In this document: one piece after another, positions 55,364 to 63,136 of the stretch
Layout: each line of letters opens with the position of its first letter
Position numbering within the stretch: the first letter of the stretch is position 1
Position numbers and translations under genes: made by a program
Origin: Phyllobacterium endophyticum
GTDB taxonomy: Bacteria > Pseudomonadota > Alphaproteobacteria > Rhizobiales > Rhizobiaceae
DNA length: 64,000 nt
Reading direction: 5' to 3'
Assembly: GCF_003010935.1 (NCBI RefSeq)
Contig: NZ_PGGN01000003.1
Location: 310,001 to 374,000 of the forward strand
The notes under the pieces: generated by a model
What the model was told of the DNA's origin: nothing
What the model saw: only the letters and a program-made list of their open reading frames with translations
Database searches by the model: none

Positions 55364-56185
55364 TCACGCGACAGCCTTGGGCCGGCCATTGCTCATCAGC
55401 TCGATGAGTCTTTGGAGACGGGCCACCACGTCACTGGTTTCCAAGAGTTGCTGCTTCTGTTCGAGACTGGTCGATAGCAAAGGGGCGACTGTGTCGGCTA
55501 ACAGGCCGGGATTTCCGATCGAAGGCAGGGCGAACCTGGCTTTGGATCCCGGCGGTAGTGCAGAAAAATCGACCCGGGCGTAAATCTGGTACGCATCGAG
55601 AACCGCACTCGACAGAGCGGCTGCCTCCGTCGACTGGCCGCGTTCGTCGTCAATTGGCGTAACCTCCGCCGCCAGGAACCCGTCATCGGTCAGCCGGACC
55701 ATGCCCGTTCGCTGAAGCCCGCAGACGGTAACCTTGAGGGTCCCGTCCACCTGTGTCTGGCGATCGACCATGTTTGCTATGACTCCCACTGGATAGAGGG
55801 CTTCAAGAGTGCTGGGATGATCGTTGTCGCCATGCCTTTGGGCGACAACGAGAACGCGCCGGTCGCTGGCAAGAGCGTGTTCCACGGCCTGTCGGGTTTT
55901 CTCGCGTGCCACGAAAATCCTCGAGATCATGTGCGGAAACAGGACCAAGTCCCGCATAGGAACGAGGGGGATCTCCGCCCCCGCTGGATTAGACGGTTCG
56001 GCACTCACCGATGTCGCTGTCGACTGCCTTGCCTGGATCGTTGCGGCCAATACGTTCCAGTCTCGAAAGCCAAGAATTCGAGCAACGAGCTCCTGGCTCT
56101 CACTGTTGGTGAAGGTGACAGATTTGGCGTGAAGCGCTTCACGTAGGGTTTTCGCCATAGCTTTGGCATCGCGGAAATCGCGCAT
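55364..56185 (-). CDS. Orphan LON N-terminal-domain protein with glyoxalase-superfamily-related N-terminus
   Basis: Protein of 273 residues. Residues 1-50 (MRDFRDAKAMAKTLREALHA..., ESQELVARILGFRDWNVLAA) form a helical module often seen in rhizobial 'glyoxalase-superfamily' proteins. Residues ~70-265 are the LON substrate-binding domain: IPLVPMRDLVLFPHMISRIFVAREKTRQAVEHAL and GVIANMVDRQTQVDGTLKVTVCGLQR. No AAA+ or protease domain follows, so it is not a Lon protease. Standalone LON proteins may be adaptors or regulators; role unknown. It appears to be transcribed alone. Confidence 0.85.
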   Translation of the reverse strand: MRDFRDAKAMAKTLREALHAKSVTFTNSESQELVARILGFRDWNVLAATIQARQSTATSVSAEPSNPAGAEIPLVPMRDLVLFPHMISRIFVAREKTRQAVEHALASDRRVLVVAQRHGDNDHPSTLEALYPVGVIANMVDRQTQVDGTLKVTVCGLQRTGMVRLTDDGFLAAEVTPIDDERGQSTEAAALSSAVLDAYQIYARVDFSALPPGSKARFALPSIGNPGLLADTVAPLLSTSLEQKQQLLETSDVVARLQRLIELMSNGRPKAVA

Positions 56186-56516
56186 GAGATGGTCCTCTGC
56201 ATAAACGAACGGAAAACGTCAGGGGCTTGCGTTGCTGACCCGTTCGTTCGGGCAAAGGGAGCCATGAGTGGCTCGATACATTCACCGTACCCCGAGGGGC
56301 GCAAGCAGCAGGCTGTATCCACCGAGCGCAAATTGTGCGCAGAAGCCTTTTACTTGTCAACCTCAAGCTGGGCTACAGTTCGTTTTGGGGTAGGAAGCCG
56401 CCGCTCCCCTGTCGCGCAAGTCCCGACTGACGACACTTGCCTTCCCGAATCTGCCGCGTCGCAGAATATGGAGTTCTGCGAGAGCCGCCAATGACCGGTA
56501 TGGCGTGACTTGGACC
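56186..56516. other. Intergenic, no gene recognised
   Basis: About 330 bases between the LON-domain start and the stop of the small protein downstream. Both strands carry overlapping short readings (for example plus 56189-56494) without family features. The promoter of the LON-domain gene should lie here. Confidence 0.35.
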
Positions 56517-56690
56517 CTAGCTATTCCCTTTGGTTGGCTTGCAATCGATTTCAGAGGTATTTTGAGTTTCTTCAACCGCGTCCGTTGCTGTTTGAAGCTG
56601 CCTGGGGTCCCATAGCGGCTCTTGATCGCGAACGACCTGCCGACGACCGTTGCGTTTGATTTCAACGACAAATGATTTTGCGGGTTTCAT
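56517..56690 (-). CDS. Small basic rhizobial hypothetical protein (57 residues)
   Basis: A 57-codon frame, MKPAKSFVVEIKRNGRR..., ending QNTSEIDCKPTKGNS. The pattern MKPAK.FVVE.KR at the start recurs in short proteins of unknown function scattered over rhizobial genomes. It is too short for ordinary ORF calls. No motif or membrane segment is present. A larger alternative frame on the same strand lacks such a pattern. Confidence 0.55.
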   Translation of the reverse strand: MKPAKSFVVEIKRNGRRQVVRDQEPLWDPRQLQTATDAVEETQNTSEIDCKPTKGNS

Positions 56691-56848
56691 AGGATCTCTG
56701 GTTGAATGTCTCGGGGGTCAAATCAATCATAGGCCATCAGCGTTATAAAACATATCCTCTAGGAAGAATATTCTGGTCGGGCGGCCTCCAAAGTCACAGC
56801 GCAAAACCGCGGGGCGAAACCGCCCAACGCTTGGTCCATAAGCCGGGC

Positions 56849-57169
56849 TCAGAGAGGCTCATCGAGAATCTCCTGCCTGATACCGAGCATCAGCCGCATG
56901 ATCCTTATTGTACCCGCCGCTTCAAGCATAATCGCCTTCGTTTCGTCCGCGTACCTGAAATCGATGTCGTCGGCGAACTGGCTCAACCGAGCCGCAATAT
57001 CAGAACCTGGGTAATTTGCGGGCTCGCCGGATAAAGCAAAGAGGGCCTGGTACCAGTGGATGACTGTCGAGGTCTCCCGCAATAACGCTTGTTTCTCGCC
57101 GTTGGAAAGAACCACGGCATCGTTTGCGCACCGGATAAGATCCCGACTGATGCCGTCTCGTACCCGCAT
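56849..57169 (-). CDS. Hypothetical protein, second gene of a small operon
   Basis: About 106 residues from MRVRDGISRDLIRCANDAV. It is helical, with VIHWYQALFALSGEPANYPG in the middle and a C-terminal RIMRLMLGIRQEIL. The start lies two bases after the stop of the upstream small gene, a tight coupling that supports both being real. I do not recognise a family. Confidence 0.5.
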   Translation of the reverse strand: MRVRDGISRDLIRCANDAVVLSNGEKQALLRETSTVIHWYQALFALSGEPANYPGSDIAARLSQFADDIDFRYADETKAIMLEAAGTIRIMRLMLGIRQEILDEPL

Positions 57170-57171
57170 CC

Positions 57172-57411
57172 TCACTCCGTCTCTGCTACTTCGCCGCATG
57201 CGAAGAGCGCAGTTGGCAGGCCGAAAGCATCGATATGGGTTGGACCCCGCGGCTCCATGGCGGAACGTCGGCGCGCTTTGCAGTTAAACAGCAGCCCCAT
57301 GCTAACAGCCTCTTCTGGAGTATCGAATTGCATAGGATCATAGGCAGACACAAGCTCATCATTGTCAGCGCGGTCGAATTCGACGACGATGAGGCGAGAG
57401 CCAGTGCTCAT
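57172..57411 (-). CDS. Small rhizobial hypothetical protein, first gene of a small operon
   Basis: About 79 residues: MSTGSRLIVVEFDRADNDELVSAYDPMQFDTPEEAV at the start and GLPTALFACGEVAETE at the end. This resembles a group of short rhizobial proteins that start MSTGxRLIV.FxFDRNDEGEL and end LF..GEVP, of unknown function. It is followed at once by another small gene. The middle of the protein diverges from that group. Confidence 0.55.
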   Translation of the reverse strand: MSTGSRLIVVEFDRADNDELVSAYDPMQFDTPEEAVSMGLLFNCKARRRSAMEPRGPTHIDAFGLPTALFACGEVAETE

Positions 57412-58129
57412 TCATGGAAACAAGCCCCGGGGGCGGCTTTTAGAAGGCCGTCACGGTCCCTCAACTGGCTGTAGCCCCGTAACAACCTGCATCGCGTCTC
57501 TTAGCTCCACTACAGCGACCTTAGGCGCAGATGCGCCGCATGTACGGTGCGGCGGTGCATCAATGCTGGTCCGTGAGGGTCCTAGCCAAAGCTTGCCTCT
57601 ATTCAGTCGTCTCTGGCGGAAACTTGATGGGCGCAAGACTCTGCAGAACGGGGAGCTTGTTTGCGGTCGTCACGGGTTGGTCCACATGTCGGTGATTGGA
57701 TCGGCAGCATTGGTCAGTTCGTCATCGACATCGTGCGGGTGCATCTTCAACGACCAAGCAATGCCCATAAATCCCCTGATCGCGACGTCTCGCAGGAAGT
57801 GTTATTCGACCATTAACAAAAAGGGCAAGATGATGAGTGACACCGCCCTTGTAGCGCTTGACTAGATGAGGCCTCGGGTATTTTCAACAAAACCTTCTGC
57901 CCGGTAGAAACTTCTTAGGATGAATTTCACACGCATGAAGCAGTGTGAGTGCTAGCCGCGTCACAGCTTTGCAGCATCGATTATGCGTTTTCCGTCCCAC
58001 GAGAAGACCCACAACAAAGGTCTAGGTCAAATTCTGGAGCCAGGCGACGATTTTCCAGGACCTGGCTGAGTGTATCTGTCTCCTTGGGCGGGTTCCGCAT
58101 AACAATCCTTGGGCTGGCGCGTATATCAG
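57412..58129. other. Intergenic, no gene recognised
   Basis: About 720 bases between the small operon and the HipA relic. Plus-strand readings (57362-57865 and others) look like noise. A 16-base sequence at 58063-58078 also occurs at 53904-53919. Two copies of GGCGCGTATAT lie near 58115 and 58170. No RNA gene recognised. Confidence 0.35.
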
Positions 58130-58512
58130 CCTTTTAACCGCGCTCCCCTATACTGACGCCTATACGCTGGCGCGTATATTGGTGTTTGGCGACATGAACG
58201 AACAGATCGTCCGCCGGATCCCGCGCAAGAAATTCAAACTTGCAATGGCGGTTGGCAAAAACCGCCACTGTGCTATCCATGACATCCTACCCCCGTCACT
58301 TCATGCAGGCAGCGGACCTTTGCGGTGTCGGCACCCTGGCGATGAAAGCGATGTTTGAAGACATCGAGGCGAACGCCGAACAGCCGGCAGGGGCCGCTAT
58401 CGCGGCGCTGCCCAATGGTTTTCCCGACCAGCTCGTAACGTCGACCCTGGCGGCCATCAGCCACCGCGTCCGGCTCGTTGCCGATTTACTATCGCGAACG
58501 CCTCATGTCTGA
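58130..58512 (+). pseudogene. Relic of a HipA-family kinase toxin, C-terminal part
   Basis: From about 58194 the frame gives KKFKLAMAVGKNRHCAIHDIL. After a shift in the run of C bases near 58290 it reads YPRHFMQAADLCGVGTLAMKA, then LPNGFPDQLVTSTLAAISHRVRL before the stop. This matches the C-terminal end of HipA proteins (FKLAMAVG..RHY.I...RHFMQTA). The kinase core and the HipB antitoxin are missing. It is a decayed toxin-antitoxin locus. Confidence 0.68.
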
Positions 58513-58732
58513 AGCAGGAAATTGCCCGCATTGCATTCTCGGTCAGGTTTCGATCCGTCACGTTGGGCCGTAAAGGACGGTTGCTTCGGGGCGTTAACAG
58601 ACCGCCGCCTGCTTTGGGCACTCGGGGCTGGTCGGGTTTTGGCCAAGGTGACAAAATGCTCGTTCAAACTTCAATCGCACCGCGTGAACGGCCGGCCTTT
58701 TATGCAATGGGCCGCGAGTTGTTATCGCCCGC

Positions 58733-60541
58733 CTACTCGGCACTCAGCGACGCTTGGAGATGGCAGCGAAATCCGGATGGGGCGTAGATCATTTCCACCT
58801 GGCCGCCGCGCTCCGCCGACAAGAGCCCCTGGATCAATTGCGAACCAAATCCTCTGCGTGTCGGCGAAGCGACAGGCGGTCCTCCTCTTTCGATCCAGTC
58901 TATGAGCAGCTTCGGTTCCTCGGCCCGCACCACTGACCAAACCACGCTTACCTTTCCAGTGTCCGTCGACAGCGGTCCATATTTCGCAGCGTTGGTGGAG
59001 AGTTCATGCAGAATGAGTGATAGTGCGACCACCAGTTTCGGCGGAGCGGAGATTTCGGGACCTTCGATCTGAAAACGACTTGCGGGATAAGGCGCGACTG
59101 CTTCGCGGACGAGGCGTTCCAAACTGGCACTTTGCCAGTCTCCATGGGTGAGGAGATCGTGCGCTCGAGCCAGCGACTGCAAACGCGCCTCGAACGTGGC
59201 GCCGGCGAGTTCGAGGTCGGTCGCCTTGCCGAAGGTCTGCCTCGCGATGGCAGTGACGGTCGCCAACACGTTTTTGACACGGTGGTTCAGCTCGGCAATG
59301 AGAACGTTCTTCGTTCGCTCAGCTTCAATACGCACGCTGATGTCTCGGGCATTTTTCGAAGCGCCAACGATGCGGCCATAAGCATCGTAGATGGGCGAAA
59401 CGGATAGGGAAACCTGGACCTCGCGGCCGCTCTTGTGACGGCGGACGGTATCGTGCGGATCGACCCGCTCCCCGGCCTTGATGCGGTCGATGATACGTCT
59501 TTCCTCATCGACCCGATGCTCCGGTATGAGGATGGCAACGGACTTGCCGAGAACTTCTCCGGCCGTGTATCCATAGACCTTCTCCGCTCCGCCGTTCCAA
59601 TCCGTTATCATCATGTTCAGGTCGATTCCAAGGATGGCATCTTCCGATGATGCGATGATCGCTGCCAAGTGTCGTTCGGCTTCCAATGCGCGGCGACGTG
59701 CGGTGATATCGACGACCACCGCGACGACTTCCCCAACCCTGCCGTCGCGATCCTTCACGGCTGAGACATGGTTGGAAACCCAGATCGGAGTGCCGTCCTT
59801 GCGTATATATCGCTTTTCGATCACGAAGCTCTTGCCCTCCACACCAAGGTTCCGCACCTGCGCCATGTCTTCGGGCAAATCTTCAGGGTGGGTAATGTCC
59901 TTGAGCGTTAGTGTCAGCAATTCCTCTCGCGTGTAGCCGACAATGTGGCAAAACCCTGGATTTACGAATGATAAGTGTCCTTCCAGATCAGCTTGGATGA
60001 CACCAACCATCGTGTGCTCGATCATTGAGCGCAGGCGCTCCTCGCTTCTACGAAGCGCGACCTCGTACCCCACCCGTTCGGTCGTCTCGTTGACGATGCA
60101 GAAAACCGCAAGCACTTTTCCATTGGCGTCATAGATTGGCGAATAGGAAATGTCGAAATACACCGTTTCCGGCACCGGACGCTCAATATAAAACGGCCTA
60201 TCCTTCGCCGTGACAGTTTCGCCGTTCTCGAACACGCGGCGAAGCATCGGCTCGAGGTCTTCCCAAAGCTCGGCCCAGTTCTCCCTCGCGGGTCTCCCAA
60301 GAGCTGCGGGGTGTTTGGTGCCAATGCTGGGGGCATAGGCATCGTTGTAGATCGCAACAAACTCTGGGCCGCAAAACATGACGATCTGCGCCTGGGACGG
60401 CAACGCAAGATCAACGGCGCACTTCAGCGGGACCGGCCACGAGGACATGGGACCAAGACTTGTGGCCGCCCAGTCGTAGTCGCGAATGAGCGCAGCCATG
60501 GTATTGTCTTCGCGTGTCAGGTCTGTGGGGTTGTCGAGCAT
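58733..60541 (-). CDS. HWE-family sensor histidine kinase with three PAS domains
   Basis: Cytoplasmic protein of 602 residues without membrane segments. Three PAS-like domains lie at about 35-155, 165-282 and 288-402; the second and third have clear PAC ends (VVVDITARRRA and NARDISVRIEA). The HWE kinase core follows with phospho-acceptor His420 in ELNHRVKNVLATVTAIARQTFG, then HELSTNAAKYGPLS (N box). A GGPPVASPTRRGFGSQLI stretch near the C-terminus is the G box. The ribosome site GGAGGCAGG precedes the ATG closely. HWE kinases are common in rhizobia, often light, redox or general-stress sensors. No response regulator is adjacent. Confidence 0.9.
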   Translation of the reverse strand: MLDNPTDLTREDNTMAALIRDYDWAATSLGPMSSWPVPLKCAVDLALPSQAQIVMFCGPEFVAIYNDAYAPSIGTKHPAALGRPARENWAELWEDLEPMLRRVFENGETVTAKDRPFYIERPVPETVYFDISYSPIYDANGKVLAVFCIVNETTERVGYEVALRRSEERLRSMIEHTMVGVIQADLEGHLSFVNPGFCHIVGYTREELLTLTLKDITHPEDLPEDMAQVRNLGVEGKSFVIEKRYIRKDGTPIWVSNHVSAVKDRDGRVGEVVAVVVDITARRRALEAERHLAAIIASSEDAILGIDLNMMITDWNGGAEKVYGYTAGEVLGKSVAILIPEHRVDEERRIIDRIKAGERVDPHDTVRRHKSGREVQVSLSVSPIYDAYGRIVGASKNARDISVRIEAERTKNVLIAELNHRVKNVLATVTAIARQTFGKATDLELAGATFEARLQSLARAHDLLTHGDWQSASLERLVREAVAPYPASRFQIEGPEISAPPKLVVALSLILHELSTNAAKYGPLSTDTGKVSVVWSVVRAEEPKLLIDWIERGGPPVASPTRRGFGSQLIQGLLSAERGGQVEMIYAPSGFRCHLQASLSAE

Positions 60542-61045
60542 CCTGCCTCCGTGGGTCTCTGTTCATCAGAGGGCCAGCCCCCCCGGAAGTCAATAATCAA
60601 CGACAAGGCTGGCGAAGCCGTGTGACCATCTGCTTGTCCGCCAACCGGCGCGAGAGATAGCTGTCGCCCTCGCCTGCGGGAACGGCGGCAGCAATAGGTC
60701 AGCTTGGAAAGACAGCTCCGTCTCAGGATTTCTTTCGAAAACGGATTTGCTTGAGCCGCCAGCGACGGCGTACATGTACGCTCTCTCATCGCTCCCCCTG
60801 ATCGAAGCAACCCACCAGAAGGTGGCCGCTCCTTGGTTATCCACCAAGCCCCAACTTTTTTGAAGTCGCGTGGGCCTGAACTTCCCGCCTTCGTCGACTG
60901 GCCGGATGCCAGCTAAACCCGGCCGGAACGTAAGCCACCCTGACTCACAGCGGTACTCCAGGAAACGCACGCAGGCGCGGGAGCCAATCACAATCGCGAT
61001 GCTTCATGCGCCATCGTCCGAGGGCGCTGATGCCATTGGGGCCCG
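60542..61045. other. Intergenic; possible eroded hypothetical
   Basis: About 500 bases between the kinase start and the GntR stop. A minus-strand reading at 60590-60991 contains SWGLVDNQGAATFWWVASIRG and SVFERNPETELSFQADLLL, which looks protein-like, but no family is recognised and no ribosome site is visible. It may be a gene fragment. Promoter of the kinase probably lies at the 5' side. Confidence 0.35.
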
Positions 61046-61948
61046 CTACGATAGGGCGTTTATGCGCAGCGAGGAGAGTAGTGTCTGCTTTGATGTGCGC
61101 AGGTGATCGCGCGCTGCCGCGAGTGCGCAGGCTTCGTCGCGCGATTTCAAGGCCGCGATCAGCCGCAAATGTTCGTCGATCGCGGCTGCGTTACGCTCGC
61201 GTTCGTCCTTCTTATCCCACTGATAATGGTAGTGGAAAATCAAGGAGATCACCTTCTGGAACTCGGCGACGAAGCGATTGTGCGTGACGCTGCCTATTGC
61301 CAGGTGAAAGCGCTCGTCCAGCAGGGAGAAATCATGGAAGCGCTCATCGATTGCCGCTGCCAATGCGCGATGCGCGTCGTCGAGCTCCTCGATCTTGTGC
61401 CAGATCTGGTGGTTGTCGGGCAGAGCTATGAGTTGCGAAATCGCGTTGAGCTCAATCATCATTCGAAAATCGGAAAGTTCGATCGCGAAATCCGAAGTAA
61501 ATCCAACCAGCTCCCAACCGTTTTTGGGCCGACGTTTGACAAGGCCGAACCGGCTGAGCGACGCCAAAAACTCCTGCAAGCCGTAGACGCTGACCCGAAA
61601 CTGTCGGGCAAGTTCGGCGACATTGAGCGGCGTGCCCGGCGGGACGTCAAAACGCAGGATCCAGTAGAGAAACTGACGTTCGAGCTCTTCGGGAGAAACC
61701 TGGCTGGCACTGACCGGCAGCCATTCGCCGGGGCGCGGCATGCGCATGAGCGCTTTCTGACGCCCCCTCCATTGCACCACCCCGATCATGTTCAAACGCT
61801 CGAGAATCGAACGGATCACGGTACGGCTCACGTCAAATTGCGCGGCAAGCGCGAGTTCCGAAGCCAGGAGGTCACCTGGTTTCAACGTGGAGCACTCATC
61901 GAGAACCGCGTTGAAAGTTACCCTGAAACGGTCGTCCGTCCGCGCCAT
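61046..61948 (-). CDS. GntR-family regulator with two winged-helix regions and FCD domain
   Basis: Regulator of 300 residues, start MARTDDRFRVTFNAVL behind a clear AGGAGG site; the longer frame is unsupported. The first winged helix (1-70: LALAAQFDVSRTVIRSILERL) is followed by a second one (about 95-155: LNVAELARQFRVSVYGLQEFLASL) and then an FCD ligand domain with the metal-type pattern LLDERFHLAIGSVTHNRF. Tandem DNA-binding modules in one chain are uncommon in this family. It is divergent from the sugar-type importer, its probable target. Confidence 0.88.
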   Translation of the reverse strand: MARTDDRFRVTFNAVLDECSTLKPGDLLASELALAAQFDVSRTVIRSILERLNMIGVVQWRGRQKALMRMPRPGEWLPVSASQVSPEELERQFLYWILRFDVPPGTPLNVAELARQFRVSVYGLQEFLASLSRFGLVKRRPKNGWELVGFTSDFAIELSDFRMMIELNAISQLIALPDNHQIWHKIEELDDAHRALAAAIDERFHDFSLLDERFHLAIGSVTHNRFVAEFQKVISLIFHYHYQWDKKDERERNAAAIDEHLRLIAALKSRDEACALAAARDHLRTSKQTLLSSLRINALS

Positions 61949-62080
61949 CGCGAGTGCCTCCTGTCGCGGCCTGCATATATGAAAGTACAAGTGTCGACAA
62001 TAATTAAAAACAATTGACAGTGGGGATGTCGACCGGGCACTCTGCATTTAATTATTTTGTACCGCCTGGGGAGGGGCGTT

Positions 62081-63103
62081 ATGTCAGTTGTAGTGGAGAG
62101 GCTGGCCGTGCCGTTAACGCGGGTGAAAATTTCATCCGATGCCCTGCATAAGCTTTCAGCGTTGTTCACGCTTTTCATGCTGGTTGGACTTTTCGCTTTT
62201 GGCAATGCCGCTTTCCTGAGCGTCGGCAACGGACTGACGGTGCTCTTGCAGACGTCTGTAATCGGTCTGCTCGGGATTGGTATGACGCTGGTAATCGTCA
62301 CCGGAGGGATCGATCTTAGCGTGGGTTCGGTGCTGGCGCTTTCCGGAACCGTGGCTGGGCTGGCGGTCAAGGCCGGAATTCCTGTACCGCTCGGCATGGC
62401 CATGGGGATCGCGGTCGGGGCTCTGTGTGGGGTCGTCAATGGGATCGTGGTCACGAAGATGCGCATCACGCCATTTGTTGCCACGCTCGGCATGATGCTG
62501 ATCGCGCGGGGTACTGCTTTGCAGATCACCGGCGCCGCTCCGATTTCGCAGCTGGGCGAGGCGTTCGGCAGGCTGGGAAACGGTTCGCTTTTCCGAATGA
62601 TCGGCATGGGTTCAAATGGGCTGCCCAAGGTCATCTTTCCGGGAATTCCCTACCCGGCCATCCTGCTTGTCGTCGTCGCGGTTGCCGTCGGCTTCATGCT
62701 GCGCCGGCGCTCCATCGGCCGTCACATCTATGCCACGGGCTCGAATGAGGAAGCCGCGCGGCTTTCCGGTGTTGAGGTCGACCGAACCAAGATCGCCGCC
62801 TATGTCATGTCCGGCGCCCTCGCCGGACTGGCCGGGATCGTTTTGATGTCCCGACTGGTTACTGCCCAGCCCAACGAGGGCGTCATGTACGAGCTCGACG
62901 CGATCGCTGCGGCCGTCATAGGCGGGGCCTCGCTGATGGGCGGGGTCGGCAACGTGTCCGGAACCATGATCGGCGCCTTCATCATCGGCGTCCTGCGCAA
63001 CGGCCTGAATATGGCAGGCGTCTCAGCCTTCATCCAGCAGATCATCATCGGCTTCGTCGTCATCATGGCGGTCTATGTCGATCAGTTGAGAAGCCGCCGT
63101 TAA
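62081..63103 (+). CDS. Sugar-type ABC transporter permease (RbsC-like)
   Basis: Membrane protein of 340 residues, start MSVVVERLAVPL behind GGGGAGGGG. It has about eight to ten hydrophobic segments with the RbsC-family landmarks VTGGIDLSVGSVLALSG near residues 77-93, FVATLGMMLIARG near 131-143, and ATGSNEEAARLSGVEVDRTK near 217-236. The latter is the ATPase-contact loop. It forms a homodimeric channel for a pentose, polyol or similar sugar. It is the first gene in its operon, unusual because the ATPase normally precedes; that ATPase must lie beyond the window. Confidence 0.92.
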   Translation: MSVVVERLAVPLTRVKISSDALHKLSALFTLFMLVGLFAFGNAAFLSVGNGLTVLLQTSVIGLLGIGMTLVIVTGGIDLSVGSVLALSGTVAGLAVKAGIPVPLGMAMGIAVGALCGVVNGIVVTKMRITPFVATLGMMLIARGTALQITGAAPISQLGEAFGRLGNGSLFRMIGMGSNGLPKVIFPGIPYPAILLVVVAVAVGFMLRRRSIGRHIYATGSNEEAARLSGVEVDRTKIAAYVMSGALAGLAGIVLMSRLVTAQPNEGVMYELDAIAAAVIGGASLMGGVGNVSGTMIGAFIIGVLRNGLNMAGVSAFIQQIIIGFVVIMAVYVDQLRSRR

Positions 63104-63136
63104 CCGGCAAAACTGTCTTCATCAGAGGAGGAGAAT

